Source: Poriferisodalis sp963663635 (GTDB taxonomy: Bacteria; Actinomycetota; Acidimicrobiia; Acidimicrobiales; Poriferisodalaceae). Taken from it: a DNA stretch of 64,000 bases. The translations under genes and the position numbers were made by a program. The stretch lies in contig CAXXMY010000009.1 in assembly GCA_963663635.2 (NCBI GenBank), forward strand, positions 248,001 to 312,000. Reading direction: 5' to 3'. How positions within the stretch are numbered: the stretch's first letter is position 1; every line of letters starts with the position of its first letter. Shown here piece after piece: positions 1 to 8,406 of this stretch. The notes below the pieces were generated by a model. The model searched no databases. It was given only the letters and a program-made list of their open reading frames with translations, and was not told the origin of the DNA.

Positions 1-236
1 GTGGGGATGTCCCACGCGGGCTCGGATCCTTCGTCGCGTTCCGATCCCACATCGGCGGTCGCCGGAACGATCTCGACCGAGCTGGTGGCGCTCGGCGTCA
101 CCAGCAGTTCGTCGCACAGGTCCAGCGAAACCATCTCGGCATCGATCTGGTGGTACCCGTCCGGACGTGTGCCGGTGATGCGCAGCCGCAGCGTCAGCTT
201 GGCGGGCGCGAGCAGCCGCGCTGGCCGAGCCGCCAT
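1..236 (-). CDS. ispE: 4-diphosphocytidyl-2-C-methyl-D-erythritol kinase, N-terminal part
   Basis: This is the first ~78 residues of IspE, the GHMP-family kinase that phosphorylates CDP-methylerythritol in the MEP isoprenoid pathway. The minus strand reads ...LLAPAKLTLRLRITGTRPDG followed by YHQIDAEMVSLDL, which matches the family's N-terminal APAKLNL...GxRxDGYH signature. The rest lies beyond the left edge. It follows rsmA on the same strand with a 58-base gap, a gene order common in actinobacteria. I chose the ATG at 236 because it lies ten residues before APAK. An in-frame ATG at 266 is possible, because a short near-duplication (ATGGCGGCT) sits between the two. The identification rests on a short stretch but the signature is clear. 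Confidence 0.85.
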   Translation of the reverse strand, partial: MAARPARLLAPAKLTLRLRITGTRPDGYHQIDAEMVSLDLCDELLVTPSATSSVEIVPATADVGSERDEGSEPAWDIP

Positions 237-294
237 CGAGGCGGCACCATCAGACACAGCCGCCATCGAGGCAGCGTCGGCAGGCACAGCCGCC

Positions 295-1149
295 TCAGTC
301 CCGTGCCCGCGCCTGCATCGAGGCCGTCGCGAGGCGTAGCCAGGCATCCAGACCGAGCCGCTCGGGTCGGTCGGCAGGGTCCACGTCGGCCGTGGAGAAC
401 ACAGCGTCGGCATCGGGCAGCGCAGCGCGCAGGGTGCGGCGCAGCATCTGACGGCGATGGGCGAACGCCACCTCGACCAGGCGATAGAGCTCGCCACGCA
501 GTTCGGTGTCCATTGGAACCCGATGTCGCGTGATGCGCACCAGCGCAGACTCCACCTCGGGTCGGGGGTAGAACACCGTCGGGGGCACGGCGCCTGCGAG
601 TTCTGCGGATCCGTGGCTTGCGACGCGCACCGACACAGCTCCGTAGACGGAGCCGCCGGGAACCGCCGCCAATCGCTCCGCCGCCTCCCGTTGGCACATC
701 ACGAGCAGCCGGGTCACCGTTGGCACTTCATCGAGGACCGTCAGCACGAGCGACGTCGCAATGTTGTACGGCAGATTGGCCACGAGGTGCCAGTCGTGCT
801 CGGGCCCGGTGCCGACAGAGAGAACCTCGTCCCAATCCATACGACGCGCGTCGGCGTGCACCACCTTCGCACCCAAGCCGGCTACCTCCCGCAGCAGCGG
901 TACAAGCCGTCCGTCGGTTTCGACAGCGACCACCTGCGCCCCCGTCTCGGTGAGCGCCAAGGTCAGCGACCCGAGGCCCGCGCCGATCTCCACGACACGG
1001 TCGGAAGGCCCCACCCCGGCCAGGCGTGCGATTCGGCGGACAGTGTTGGGGTCCACGACGAAGTTCTGCCCGAGACTCCGACGTGGTGCCGTGCCGGCTC
1101 GTTCCAGCAAGTCCCGCACCGCGGGACGCGTCAGCAAGGGCTGGGTCAT
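295..1149 (-). CDS. rsmA: 16S rRNA (adenine1518-N6/adenine1519-N6)-dimethyltransferase RsmA (KsgA)
   Basis: RsmA dimethylates two adjacent adenines in the 3'-terminal hairpin of 16S rRNA during small-subunit maturation, using SAM. The 284-residue protein is normal length for the family. It shows the N-terminal RRSLGQNF motif (residues 23-30), the SAM-binding motif VVEIGAGLGSLT (52-63) and the N6-adenine catalytic motif NLPY (125-128). The start is the ATG that overlaps the tatD stop as ATGA, which implies translational coupling. It is the sixth of seven genes in a minus-strand run, and ispE follows. Nothing is unusual in its sequence. Confidence 0.97.
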   Translation of the reverse strand: MTQPLLTRPAVRDLLERAGTAPRRSLGQNFVVDPNTVRRIARLAGVGPSDRVVEIGAGLGSLTLALTETGAQVVAVETDGRLVPLLREVAGLGAKVVHADARRMDWDEVLSVGTGPEHDWHLVANLPYNIATSLVLTVLDEVPTVTRLLVMCQREAAERLAAVPGGSVYGAVSVRVASHGSAELAGAVPPTVFYPRPEVESALVRITRHRVPMDTELRGELYRLVEVAFAHRRQMLRRTLRAALPDADAVFSTADVDPADRPERLGLDAWLRLATASMQARARD

Positions 1150-1985
1150 GCCCCCGCGGGGTCGCCGAGCCGGAACACACGCCGGGCGTTGGCCGTGGTC
1201 TCGGCGGCAACCTGCGTCACAGAGCTGCCACGGGCCGCCGCCACTGCGGCACCTACAAGCCGCACCCAGCTCGGGCGGTTCTTCTTGCCCCGGTTGGGCT
1301 CCGGCGCCAGGTAAGGCGCATCGGTCTCGACGAGATAGCGGTCGGCAGGTGTCAGCGCTGCCGCATCGCGTATCTCGGCCGCATTGCGGAACGACACGAT
1401 GCCGCTGAATGACAGGGTTGCGCCACGCTGCAGGGCCGCGCGAGCTTCGTCGGGGCCACCGGTGAAACAGTGAAACACCGTGCGCTCAGGCACGCCTTCG
1501 GCGTCGAGCACGTCGAAGGTGTCCTCCCAGGCGTCTCGGCTGTGAATGACCAGCGCCAGGTCGTGTCGTTGCGCCATCGCGATCTGGGCGGCGAACGCCT
1601 CGCGCTGTGCCACGCGGTCGGAGTGCTCGTAGTAGTAGTCCAAGCCGCATTCGCCGACGGCGACGGCGGCGGGCGCTGTGGCGGTGTCGGGCCTCGCCAG
1701 CAGGTGCTCAAGCGCGTCGAGCGCCGCCGGGCCCTGGTCGGCATCGTGGGGATGCAGCCCGACCGTCGCGGCAACACCGTCCAGCCTGGTGGCGCGTTCG
1801 ATGGCGGCAATGCTGCGCTCGACGTCAGTGCCGATGTCGACGACCCATTCCACGCCGTCGCGGTGTGCCTCGGCGACCTGGTCCGCGCCGCCCTCCCACA
1901 AGTGGCAGTGGCTGTCGATCCAGACTTCGGCGGACACAGCGGACGGCGTGCGCGACTCCTCTGGTGTCATCGAATCTGGCGTCAT
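1146..1985 (-). CDS. tatD: TatD-family metal-dependent hydrolase (DNase)
   Basis: TatD proteins are two-metal TIM-barrel hydrolases, usually with 3'-5' exonuclease activity. The metal ligands are visible: the HxH of WIDSHCHL near residue 26, GECGLDYYY with the bridging glutamate, the histidine in VIHSRDAWEDT, HCFTGG, and the C-terminal VETDAPYLAPEP aspartate. The frame stays open further upstream, but the ATG at 1985 overlaps the metG stop codon as ATGA, so I take it as the start. A second ATG five codons on is also possible. The stop in turn overlaps the rsmA start by four bases. The metG-tatD-rsmA order is a well-known bacterial cluster. Confidence 0.93.
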   Translation of the reverse strand: MTPDSMTPEESRTPSAVSAEVWIDSHCHLWEGGADQVAEAHRDGVEWVVDIGTDVERSIAAIERATRLDGVAATVGLHPHDADQGPAALDALEHLLARPDTATAPAAVAVGECGLDYYYEHSDRVAQREAFAAQIAMAQRHDLALVIHSRDAWEDTFDVLDAEGVPERTVFHCFTGGPDEARAALQRGATLSFSGIVSFRNAAEIRDAAALTPADRYLVETDAPYLAPEPNRGKKNRPSWVRLVGAAVAAARGSSVTQVAAETTANARRVFRLGDPAGA

Positions 1986-3481
1986 CGAATCCGCGGATAC
2001 AGCGGATCGCCGATCGCCACGGGCAGCCCGCCCGGGTAACCGCCCCATGTCGCGGCCTCCGGCAGACGCTGGTCGGATGGTGAACCGCTCATGCCGATGC
2101 GTCGCCACACCTCGTCGCAGCCGCGCGGTGTCGCGACCCACGCCAGCACGGCGACAATGCGGAGCGCCTCGAGCGCATCGCCGAGAACTGCATCAGTGTC
2201 GGGGCCGGGCTCGGACTTCCACGGCTCGGCCTCTTCGAGCATCGAGTTGGTCTCCCGAATGATCCGCCAGACGGAGTCCAGTGCGTCGGAGGGGGCGAGC
2301 CGCTCCCAGGCGTCTGCCGCGGCGGCATAGCACTGGGCCACGGGCGCGACCAGCGGGCTGTCGGAGCGAGGTGCGGGACCGACGCCTCCGCACTTGCGCT
2401 CCACCACCATCGCAACCCGGCTCATGAGGTTGCCCAGGTTGTTGGCCAGATCGGCGTTGTACCGAGCGACCATGGCCTCGTAGGAGAAATCGCCGTCGGG
2501 CCCGAACGGCTGGTCGTGCAAGAAGTGATGTCGCACGCCGTCGCTGCCGAAGTCGGCCACAAGATCGGCGGGCGCGATTTGATTCAGCGCCGACTTCGCC
2601 ATCTTCTCGCCGCCGACGAGCAAGAAACCATGAACGTGCACCCGCCGCGGCGGCAATACGCCGCCGCTCATCAGCATCGCGGGCCAGTACACGCAGTGGA
2701 ACCTCAAGATGTCCTTGCCAATGAGGTGTACGCCGGGCCAGCGATGTGCGAACTGGGCGTCGTCGCTGGCGTAACCGGCAGCGGTGATGTAGTTGGTCAG
2801 CGCATCGAACCAGACGTAGGTGACATGCCGAGGATCCCAAGGAATCTTGATGCCCCAGTCCAGTGACGTTCGGCTGATCGAGAAATCCTGCAGGCCGCCA
2901 CGGATGAACCCCAATGCCTCGTTTCGCTTCGTGAACGGAACCACGAAATCGGGGTGGGCCTCGTACCAATCGAGCAAGGGCTTCTCGTACCGGCTGAGCG
3001 AGAAGAAATAGTTCTCTTCGGTGACATGCTCGGCGGGGCGGCGGTGGATGCGGCAGTTGCCGTCGTCGAGATCGTCGTCGGTGTAATAGGCCTCGCAGCT
3101 CACGCAGTAGAGGCCCTCGTAGGTCTGCAGCGTGATGTCGCCGTTGTCGTAGCAGGCCTGCAGCAGCGTCTGGACCGAGTGGTGGTGGCGCGGCTCGCTG
3201 GTGCGAATGAAATCGTCGTTCGCGATATCGAGCTGCTGCCACGCCTCTTGGAAGCGCACGACGGTGCGATCCGCCCATTCGATGGGCGTGCAGCCGTTCT
3301 CGGCCGCGGCCCGCTGCACCTTGAGACCGTGCTCGTCGGTGCCGGTCAGGAACATGACGTCGTCGCCGCAGAGCCGCTTCCAGCGTGCGATCGCATCAGC
3401 GGTGATCGTCGTGTACGCGTGCCCGATGTGGGGGGCGTCGTTCACGTAGTAGATCGGCGTTGTGACGTAGTAGGAGCCCAC
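1982..3481 (-). CDS. metG: Methionyl-tRNA synthetase
   Basis: MetRS is the class I aminoacyl-tRNA synthetase that charges tRNA-Met. The 499-residue protein has the HIGH motif as PHIGH (17-21) and the anticodon-helix region towards the C-terminus. It lacks the extra C-terminal tRNA-binding domain of the longer E. coli form, as is usual in actinobacteria. The KMSKS loop reads KMAKS (293-297), so its first serine is replaced by alanine. A zinc knuckle is suggested by CVSC (126-129) with C143 and H146, so one ligand pair looks non-canonical. The stop overlaps the tatD start. A 90-base gap separates it from rsmI upstream, so it may have its own promoter. Confidence 0.97.
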   Translation of the reverse strand: MGSYYVTTPIYYVNDAPHIGHAYTTITADAIARWKRLCGDDVMFLTGTDEHGLKVQRAAAENGCTPIEWADRTVVRFQEAWQQLDIANDDFIRTSEPRHHHSVQTLLQACYDNGDITLQTYEGLYCVSCEAYYTDDDLDDGNCRIHRRPAEHVTEENYFFSLSRYEKPLLDWYEAHPDFVVPFTKRNEALGFIRGGLQDFSISRTSLDWGIKIPWDPRHVTYVWFDALTNYITAAGYASDDAQFAHRWPGVHLIGKDILRFHCVYWPAMLMSGGVLPPRRVHVHGFLLVGGEKMAKSALNQIAPADLVADFGSDGVRHHFLHDQPFGPDGDFSYEAMVARYNADLANNLGNLMSRVAMVVERKCGGVGPAPRSDSPLVAPVAQCYAAAADAWERLAPSDALDSVWRIIRETNSMLEEAEPWKSEPGPDTDAVLGDALEALRIVAVLAWVATPRGCDEVWRRIGMSGSPSDQRLPEAATWGGYPGGLPVAIGDPLYPRIR

Positions 3482-3571
3482 GCAGCAAGGGTACTGACGG
3501 GGTGCGCGACGCCTGTGGCCCTATTTCGGGACGGACCGTTGCGGCGGTAGATCAGTCGGCGCTGGCGTCGG

Positions 3572-4438
3572 TCAGCGCCGTGCCCGGGATTCCTCGACGG
3601 CTAGGGGATAGGCCCGATTGCGCCCCACCGAGAGCCGTTCGGCCACCGTGGCAGCTGCATCGCGGGCGCTTGCGCCGTTCGCGAGCTCAATGCGGATCTC
3701 GTCGACGATCGCCGCGTCGGACACGGCCTGCGCAGACGCCGGTCCTAACACGATGACGATCTCGCCCTTGGGCGGGACAGCAAATCGGGTCGCCAGCTCG
3801 GCGAGCGTTCCGCGGCACACCTCCTCGTGCAGCTTGGTCAGCTCCCGCGCCACTGCGGCGAGGCGGTCGCCTCCGCAGGCTTCAGCCAACTCCGCCAGCG
3901 TGGCGCCGACCCGTCGCGGCGATTCGAGCATTACCACAGTGCGCCGCTCGGAGGCGATCTCTGCAAGCCGCTGGTCACGTGCTTCGCCCTTGCGCGGCAG
4001 GAATCCTTCCATGACCCAGCGATCGGTCGGCAGGCCCGACACCGCAAGTGCGGCGACCGGTGCGGTCGGCCCCGGCACGACGCTGACCACCACACCCGCA
4101 GCCGCCGCGGCTTCGACGAGGCGCTGGCCGGGATCGGAAATGGCCGGCATCCCGGCATCGGTCACATACGCCGCTGATTCGCCAGCCTGCAGCCGATCCA
4201 CGATTCTCCCGCAGGCCTCGGCCTCGTTGTGCTCGTGCAGTGCGACCAAAGGGCGCGACCCGATGCCCAGTCGCTGCAGCAGCAAGCCGGTGCGCCGCGT
4301 GTCCTCGCAGGCGACGAACGACACATCGCTCAGCACTTCGACCGCTCGCGGCGCGATGTCTCCCAGATTGCCGATGGGCGTTGCGACCAGCCACAGCTGA
4401 GGTTGCTCTGCAGCGCCTGTGGCTGACCGGTCCGTCAT
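3572..4438 (-). CDS. rsmI: 16S rRNA (cytidine1402-2'-O)-methyltransferase RsmI
   Basis: RsmI methylates the 2'-O of C1402 in the decoding centre of 16S rRNA. It is a tetrapyrrole-methylase-fold enzyme. The protein shows LWLVATPIGNLGDIAPRA at its N-terminus, CEDTRRTGLLL, the loop AYVTDAGMPAISDPG, and VVPGPTAPVAALAVSGLP, all family hallmarks. The frame is open 38 codons further upstream, but that stretch would overlap the preceding gene and has no family similarity. I therefore use the ATG just before the conserved core, giving 288 residues. An AGGA lies directly against this ATG, so ribosome binding looks weak. Confidence 0.95.
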   Translation of the reverse strand: MTDRSATGAAEQPQLWLVATPIGNLGDIAPRAVEVLSDVSFVACEDTRRTGLLLQRLGIGSRPLVALHEHNEAEACGRIVDRLQAGESAAYVTDAGMPAISDPGQRLVEAAAAAGVVVSVVPGPTAPVAALAVSGLPTDRWVMEGFLPRKGEARDQRLAEIASERRTVVMLESPRRVGATLAELAEACGGDRLAAVARELTKLHEEVCRGTLAELATRFAVPPKGEIVIVLGPASAQAVSDAAIVDEIRIELANGASARDAAATVAERLSVGRNRAYPLAVEESRARR

Positions 4439-4475
4439 TCCTGTAGGCAAGCACGCCCAGCGAGTGTCGGTGTGC

Positions 4476-4811
4476 TCATGCGTCGAGCCGGACGTCGAGC
4501 GAGTCGCCAACTCGAATTCTCCAGCGTTCAAATGCACCCGCTCGAGCCTCAATCACCGATCGTGCACCTAGCCGGGGCCGGCCGATCCGGCCCGGCCGCA
4601 TCGTGACGATGTGGACCACCCGCCTGCCGGCGTCGAGATACGCCACATCGATCTCGAAGTTCATGCCCACGGTGTGCACCGAGCGGCAGCGCTCGATCAG
4701 CAGGGCCCCGGTGATGTCGTCGCGACCAAGCAGCCCGCGCCGCCGGTCGCTGCGGGCACGGGCGATCTCGAGGCTCGCAACAACGCGATCCCCGCAGATC
4801 AGCCACGGCAT
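4476..4811 (-). CDS. DUF192 family protein
   Basis: This is a 111-residue DUF192 protein, a small beta-rich family of unknown biochemical function. The recognisable core is GLLGRD..GALLIERCRSVHTVGMNFEIDVAYLD...VVHIV, followed by the C-terminal ...IEARAGAFERWRIRVGDSLDV. Many family members have a signal or lipoprotein peptide, and this one does not, so it is probably cytoplasmic. The start ATG lies two bases after the ychF stop, and rsmI follows after 37 bases, so it is likely cotranscribed with both. The family assignment is good; no function can be read from the sequence. Confidence 0.88.
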   Translation of the reverse strand: MPWLICGDRVVASLEIARARSDRRRGLLGRDDITGALLIERCRSVHTVGMNFEIDVAYLDAGRRVVHIVTMRPGRIGRPRLGARSVIEARAGAFERWRIRVGDSLDVRLDA

Positions 4812-4813
4812 GA

Positions 4814-5920
4814 CTACACGTTGAAACGGAACTCCACGACGTCGCCGTCGCGCATCCGATAGTCCTTGCCTTCGACACGCAGCCGTCCCACGTCGCGTGC
4901 CGCCGACCACGAGCCCAATTCGAGCAGCTCGGCCCAGTCGATCACTTCGGCTCGGATGAAACCGCGCTCAAAATCGGTGTGGATCCGTCCGGCGCACTGC
5001 GGCGCTCGCCAGCCGTCCCGGAATGTCCACGCCCGCGACTCCTTCTCGCCGGTGGTGAGGAACGTGCGCAATCCCAGCATCCCGTGCGCCGCGGAGACGA
5101 AGCGCTCCAGGGCGCCTTCGCCGAGCCCCAGTCCTTCGAGCAGCTCGGCGCGCTCGGCGCCGGTGAGCTGTGCCGCCTCGGCTTCGAGCTGAACGCACAG
5201 CGGCAGTACGTGCGCTCCCGGCAGCTCAGCCACAATCGGCGCAGCCAGCTCGTCTGCGGCGTCAAGCTGGTCGTCGCCGATGTTCAGCACGGCCATCACC
5301 GGCTTGTCGGTCAGCAGGAAGTGGCTCCGCAGCGCGCTGCGTCGAGCATCCCCCGCTGACTCTTCGCACGCACCATGCGGCCACGCTCGGTACAGCGGCG
5401 TGCCGGCCTCCAGGTGCTCCAGCGCCGCTTCGAGTGCCGCCACCTCGTCGACGAGCGAAGTGTCCGACGGCTGGCTGCGCGCGGCCTTGCGTCGCCGGAC
5501 GATGCGCGATTCGACAGATTCCAGATCGGCCAACGTCAACTCTGTCTCGACGATCCGAAGATGGTCCAACGGGTCGGCAGGGCCCGGAACGTCGGAATCG
5601 GTGAAGGCGCGCAGCACGAAGATGATCGCATCGGCCTCGCGGATGCCGGCCAGAAACCGGTTGCCGAGGCCCTCGCCCTTGCTGGCTCCTTCGACCAGGC
5701 CGCCGATGTCGGTGAACTCGGTGGTCGAATGCACCACCTTGCGACTCGTGCTCATCTCGGCCAGTGCATCCAGCCGAGCGTCCGGCACGCGAGCCACGCC
5801 GACGTTCGGGTCGGTGGTCGCGAACGCGTAGGGCGCCGCCAGCGCTCCGCCGCCGGCAAGAGCATTGAACAGGGACGACTTTCCCGCGTTCGGAAGGCCG
5901 ACGAACCCGAAACGCTCCAT
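4814..5920 (-). CDS. ychF: Redox-regulated ATPase YchF (Obg-like)
   Basis: YchF/OLA1 is a ribosome-associated P-loop ATPase linked to stress responses. The 368-residue length matches the family. The N-terminal G1 motif is GLPNAGKSSLFNAL (8-21). The switch region TTDPNVG and the G3 motif DIGGLVEGASKGEGLG follow. The G4 position reads NIGD rather than NKxD, as expected for an ATP-preferring YchF. The C-terminal TGS-like domain ends in the usual GDVVEFRFNV. It is the first gene of the minus-strand housekeeping run and is divergent from the racemase-like gene at 6083, so the promoters for both should lie in the 5921-6082 gap. Confidence 0.97.
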   Translation of the reverse strand: MERFGFVGLPNAGKSSLFNALAGGGALAAPYAFATTDPNVGVARVPDARLDALAEMSTSRKVVHSTTEFTDIGGLVEGASKGEGLGNRFLAGIREADAIIFVLRAFTDSDVPGPADPLDHLRIVETELTLADLESVESRIVRRRKAARSQPSDTSLVDEVAALEAALEHLEAGTPLYRAWPHGACEESAGDARRSALRSHFLLTDKPVMAVLNIGDDQLDAADELAAPIVAELPGAHVLPLCVQLEAEAAQLTGAERAELLEGLGLGEGALERFVSAAHGMLGLRTFLTTGEKESRAWTFRDGWRAPQCAGRIHTDFERGFIRAEVIDWAELLELGSWSAARDVGRLRVEGKDYRMRDGDVVEFRFNV

Positions 5921-6082
5921 CGCCGGGCGAGGCTAGCTAGCGGGACGACGGGCCCCAGCAGCGGTGACAGCGGCTGACGCGACTGGCGCCGCTCACCTTC
6001 AGGCGGCGTCTCGCCCGGCGTGCCAGACTTCGACGGCACAACTTCGACAGCTTCAGCCGCTTTGGCCGACAGGGAGGAACCC

Positions 6083-7222
6083 ATGGGACCGCTGCAGGGA
6101 ATCAAGGTGATCGAGCTGGCCGGCATCGGCCCAGGCCCATTCTGCGCCATGCTGCTCGCCGACCTCGGCGCTGACGTGGTGCGGATCGACCGCATGGCTC
6201 CCGCTGATCTGGGCATCGACCGGGGCCGCAAGTACAACGTCCTCAACCGTGGCCGGCGCTCGGTCGCGGTCGACCTCAAGTCACCCGACGGCGTCGAGAC
6301 CGTGCTGAAGCTGGTGGAGCAGGCCGATGCGCTGATCGAAGGCTTTCGCCCAGGCGTCACCGAACGGCTCGGACTGGGCCCAGATGAGTGCTTCGCCCGC
6401 AATCCGAAGCTGGTGTATGGCCGCATGACCGGCTGGGGCCAACAAGGCCCGCTGTCGCATGCCGCAGGCCATGACATCAACTACATCGCGCTCACCGGCG
6501 CACTTCACGCGATCGGCCCGAGCCATGCGCCCAGCCCACCGCTGAATCTCGTTGGTGATTTCGGCGGCGGCGGCATGTATCTGGCATTCGGCATCGCAGC
6601 AGCGCTGCTCGAAGCGCGCACGTCAGGCGAGGGCCAGGTTGTGGACGCCGCGATGACAGAGGGCGCCGCATCACTGATGGCAGCGATCTACGGCATCTAC
6701 GGATCGGGCGGCTGGGAGAACGAGCGCGAATCCAACTTCCTCGACGGGGGTGCCTACTACTACGGCACGTACGAGACCGCCGACGGCAAGTTCGTGGCGG
6801 TCGGCTCGATCGAGGGCAAGTTCCACGACGAGCTGCTGGAAAAGACCGGGCTCACCGAGTCCCCGACCGTCGACCGCAACGACCGCGAGGCGTGGGCTGA
6901 CAAGCGTGCCCGGCTGGCTGAGGTGTTCAGGACCAAGACCCGCGACGAGTGGGACGCGATCATGGCCGGCTCGGACGTCTGCTACGCCCCGGTTCTCGAC
7001 CTGGAGGAGGCGCCGCTGCACCCGCACAACGTGGCGCGCGGGTCCTTCATTGAGGTGGAAGGCGTGACGCAGCCGGCGCCTGCGCCGCGTTTCAGCCGGA
7101 CCCCGGGCGCTGTCGCACGACCCCCCGCAGCTCCTGGCGAGAACACCGACGAGGTCCTTGCGGACTGGGGCTTCGACACCGACGACATCGCCAAGCTGCG
7201 CGACGTCGGCGCCGTGTCCTGA
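6083..7222 (+). CDS. Alpha-methylacyl-CoA racemase-like family III CoA-transferase
   Basis: This 379-residue protein belongs to the CaiB/BaiF (family III CoA-transferase) fold. It most resembles alpha-methylacyl-CoA racemase, which epimerises 2-methyl-branched acyl-CoAs in the degradation of branched lipids or sterol side chains. The racemase catalytic pair is recognisable as the histidine in AAGHDINYIALTG (about residue 130) and the aspartate in NLVGDFGGGG (about 159). The CoA-transferase aspartate would sit elsewhere. An excellent Shine-Dalgarno AGGGAGGA five to six bases before the ATG fixes the start; an upstream in-frame extension is unlikely. It stands alone between divergent ychF and the mini gene at 7302. 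Substrate specificity is inferred from motifs only. Confidence 0.9.
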   Translation: MGPLQGIKVIELAGIGPGPFCAMLLADLGADVVRIDRMAPADLGIDRGRKYNVLNRGRRSVAVDLKSPDGVETVLKLVEQADALIEGFRPGVTERLGLGPDECFARNPKLVYGRMTGWGQQGPLSHAAGHDINYIALTGALHAIGPSHAPSPPLNLVGDFGGGGMYLAFGIAAALLEARTSGEGQVVDAAMTEGAASLMAAIYGIYGSGGWENERESNFLDGGAYYYGTYETADGKFVAVGSIEGKFHDELLEKTGLTESPTVDRNDREAWADKRARLAEVFRTKTRDEWDAIMAGSDVCYAPVLDLEEAPLHPHNVARGSFIEVEGVTQPAPAPRFSRTPGAVARPPAAPGENTDEVLADWGFDTDDIAKLRDVGAVS

Positions 7223-7301
7223 TCGACGCGTTTCTCACCGGGCGCCCCTCTCGTTCTGCGCCTCGTTGATTACCGGCCCAGGCCGGTAGCTTGTGACGTC
7301 T

Positions 7302-7388
7302 ATGTCGAAGCGCACGAACAAGCGAAGGCTCCGGGCGCGCCGCAACAAGGCCAATCACGGCAAGCGGCCGAACTGCGGACGCGGCTGA
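7302..7388 (+). CDS. bL37-like small basic ribosomal protein
   Basis: A 28-residue, extremely basic open frame begins MSKRTNKRRLRARR and continues NKANHGKRPNCGRG. The segment NKANHGKRPN closely resembles the C-terminal part of the tiny actinobacterial 50S protein bL37 known from mycobacterial ribosome structures, which also begins with a run of Lys/Arg and ends ANHGKRPNA. Here a cysteine and a short GRG tail replace the last residue. It is far below usual gene-calling thresholds and is easily missed. It stands alone on the plus strand, 79 bases after the racemase-like gene, with no strong Shine-Dalgarno, so a leaderless or weakly initiated transcript is possible. The family match is from memory of the mycobacterial sequence. 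Confidence 0.75.
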   Translation: MSKRTNKRRLRARRNKANHGKRPNCGRG

Positions 7389-7431
7389 GCCGTCACTGCA
7401 CAGCGGCGCCACATCTGCCAGGCCTCGGCGC

Positions 7432-8406
7432 TTAACTGCTGCGGCGCTCGATCTCGGCCAAGATCGGCTCGGTCAGCACAAGCCCGCCGTAATACGTGTA
7501 GTGAACTCCGTCATTTATCCGGATTGGCCGATTGCCGTGTTCCGGCCCCAGCTTTCGGGCGTATGCGCCGTCAATCGCCATGGTCTCGAACGAGTCCACA
7601 AAGATCGCTCCGGGGACATCGACCACCGCCGCGTTTGCCAAGGGATTGACGGTGTCAGGCAGGTCTGACAGGTATTTCGTGTCAAGCGGCGGCAGTCCGA
7701 CCCACACAACCAACCGTCCGGGCCTCACCGCAGCTCTGAGGAGTTCGGCAACCCTGGCCTGGTACCGCTCTGACCATTCAGGTTCTCCGGCCCGCTCCTG
7801 GTGGCCACGAAAGCGCTGCTTGTCGTTTGCACCCATCGCCAGCACGATGACGTCGTAGGGTCCCTCGGCGACTTCTGTGGCCATGTAGGTGATCCAATCG
7901 AAGAACCAATCGCTCACAATGCCGGTGGAAATGCGAATGTCCTCGGTGAATCGGAACCGTTCATCGCCCGCGATGAGCTGGCGAAAGCCGTATACCGGAC
8001 CTCCCGACATGGAATCTCCCCCGGTCCACACCCGCAGCGGACGCTCCGCTGTCGCCGCGGGCAAGAGCGATCGGCGGTCGTCGCGGGCGAACCAGTAGTA
8101 GGTGGGCTCGGTGCCGAGCTGGGACTCTGCGAGCGGATCGGGCCAGCGAAGCACCGGGTCGGCCCAGGGATCCTCGGTGTGACGCGGGGGCGGCTCGGAG
8201 ACTGTCGACACTTGCTCGACCGACACTTGCTCGACACCCTCTGATGCCGTGTCGTCGGACTGCGCCGAAGCCGATCCGCCAGACAACGAAGTCGCGACAA
8301 TGCACACAGCCGCCCCTGCTTGCCACAGCGACCGCATGGCATTACCCAACGTCCGTGACTGTCGAGATGGCCGAGGTCGCGTGAGTGGCCCAGAGCCGTC
8401 GATCAC
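7432..8406 (-). CDS. Secreted SGNH/GDSL-type hydrolase
   Basis: This 324-residue protein is probably exported and carries an SGNH hydrolase domain. The block I serine is in VWTGGDSMSGGP, block III is VLAMGANDKQRFRG, and the catalytic D..H pair is in INDGVHYTYYGG. A hydrophobic segment with an AxA-type end (ending GGSASAQ) forms a signal peptide or anchor. The GTG at 8406 overlaps the upstream gene's stop as GTGA, so coupling is likely. An ATG at 8337 would give a more standard short signal peptide. As third gene after an MBOAT acyltransferase and a DUF459 protein, it probably acts on or transfers acyl groups of a surface glycan. The exact reaction is unknown. Confidence 0.85.
   Translation of the reverse strand: MIDGSGPLTRPRPSRQSRTLGNAMRSLWQAGAAVCIVATSLSGGSASAQSDDTASEGVEQVSVEQVSTVSEPPPRHTEDPWADPVLRWPDPLAESQLGTEPTYYWFARDDRRSLLPAATAERPLRVWTGGDSMSGGPVYGFRQLIAGDERFRFTEDIRISTGIVSDWFFDWITYMATEVAEGPYDVIVLAMGANDKQRFRGHQERAGEPEWSERYQARVAELLRAAVRPGRLVVWVGLPPLDTKYLSDLPDTVNPLANAAVVDVPGAIFVDSFETMAIDGAYARKLGPEHGNRPIRINDGVHYTYYGGLVLTEPILAEIERRSS

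Noticed and set aside
1..339. Plus-strand open frame at the left edge
   Set aside because: The minus strand encodes the IspE N-terminus with its APAKL and DGYH motifs; the plus frame is Ser/Ala/Arg low complexity.
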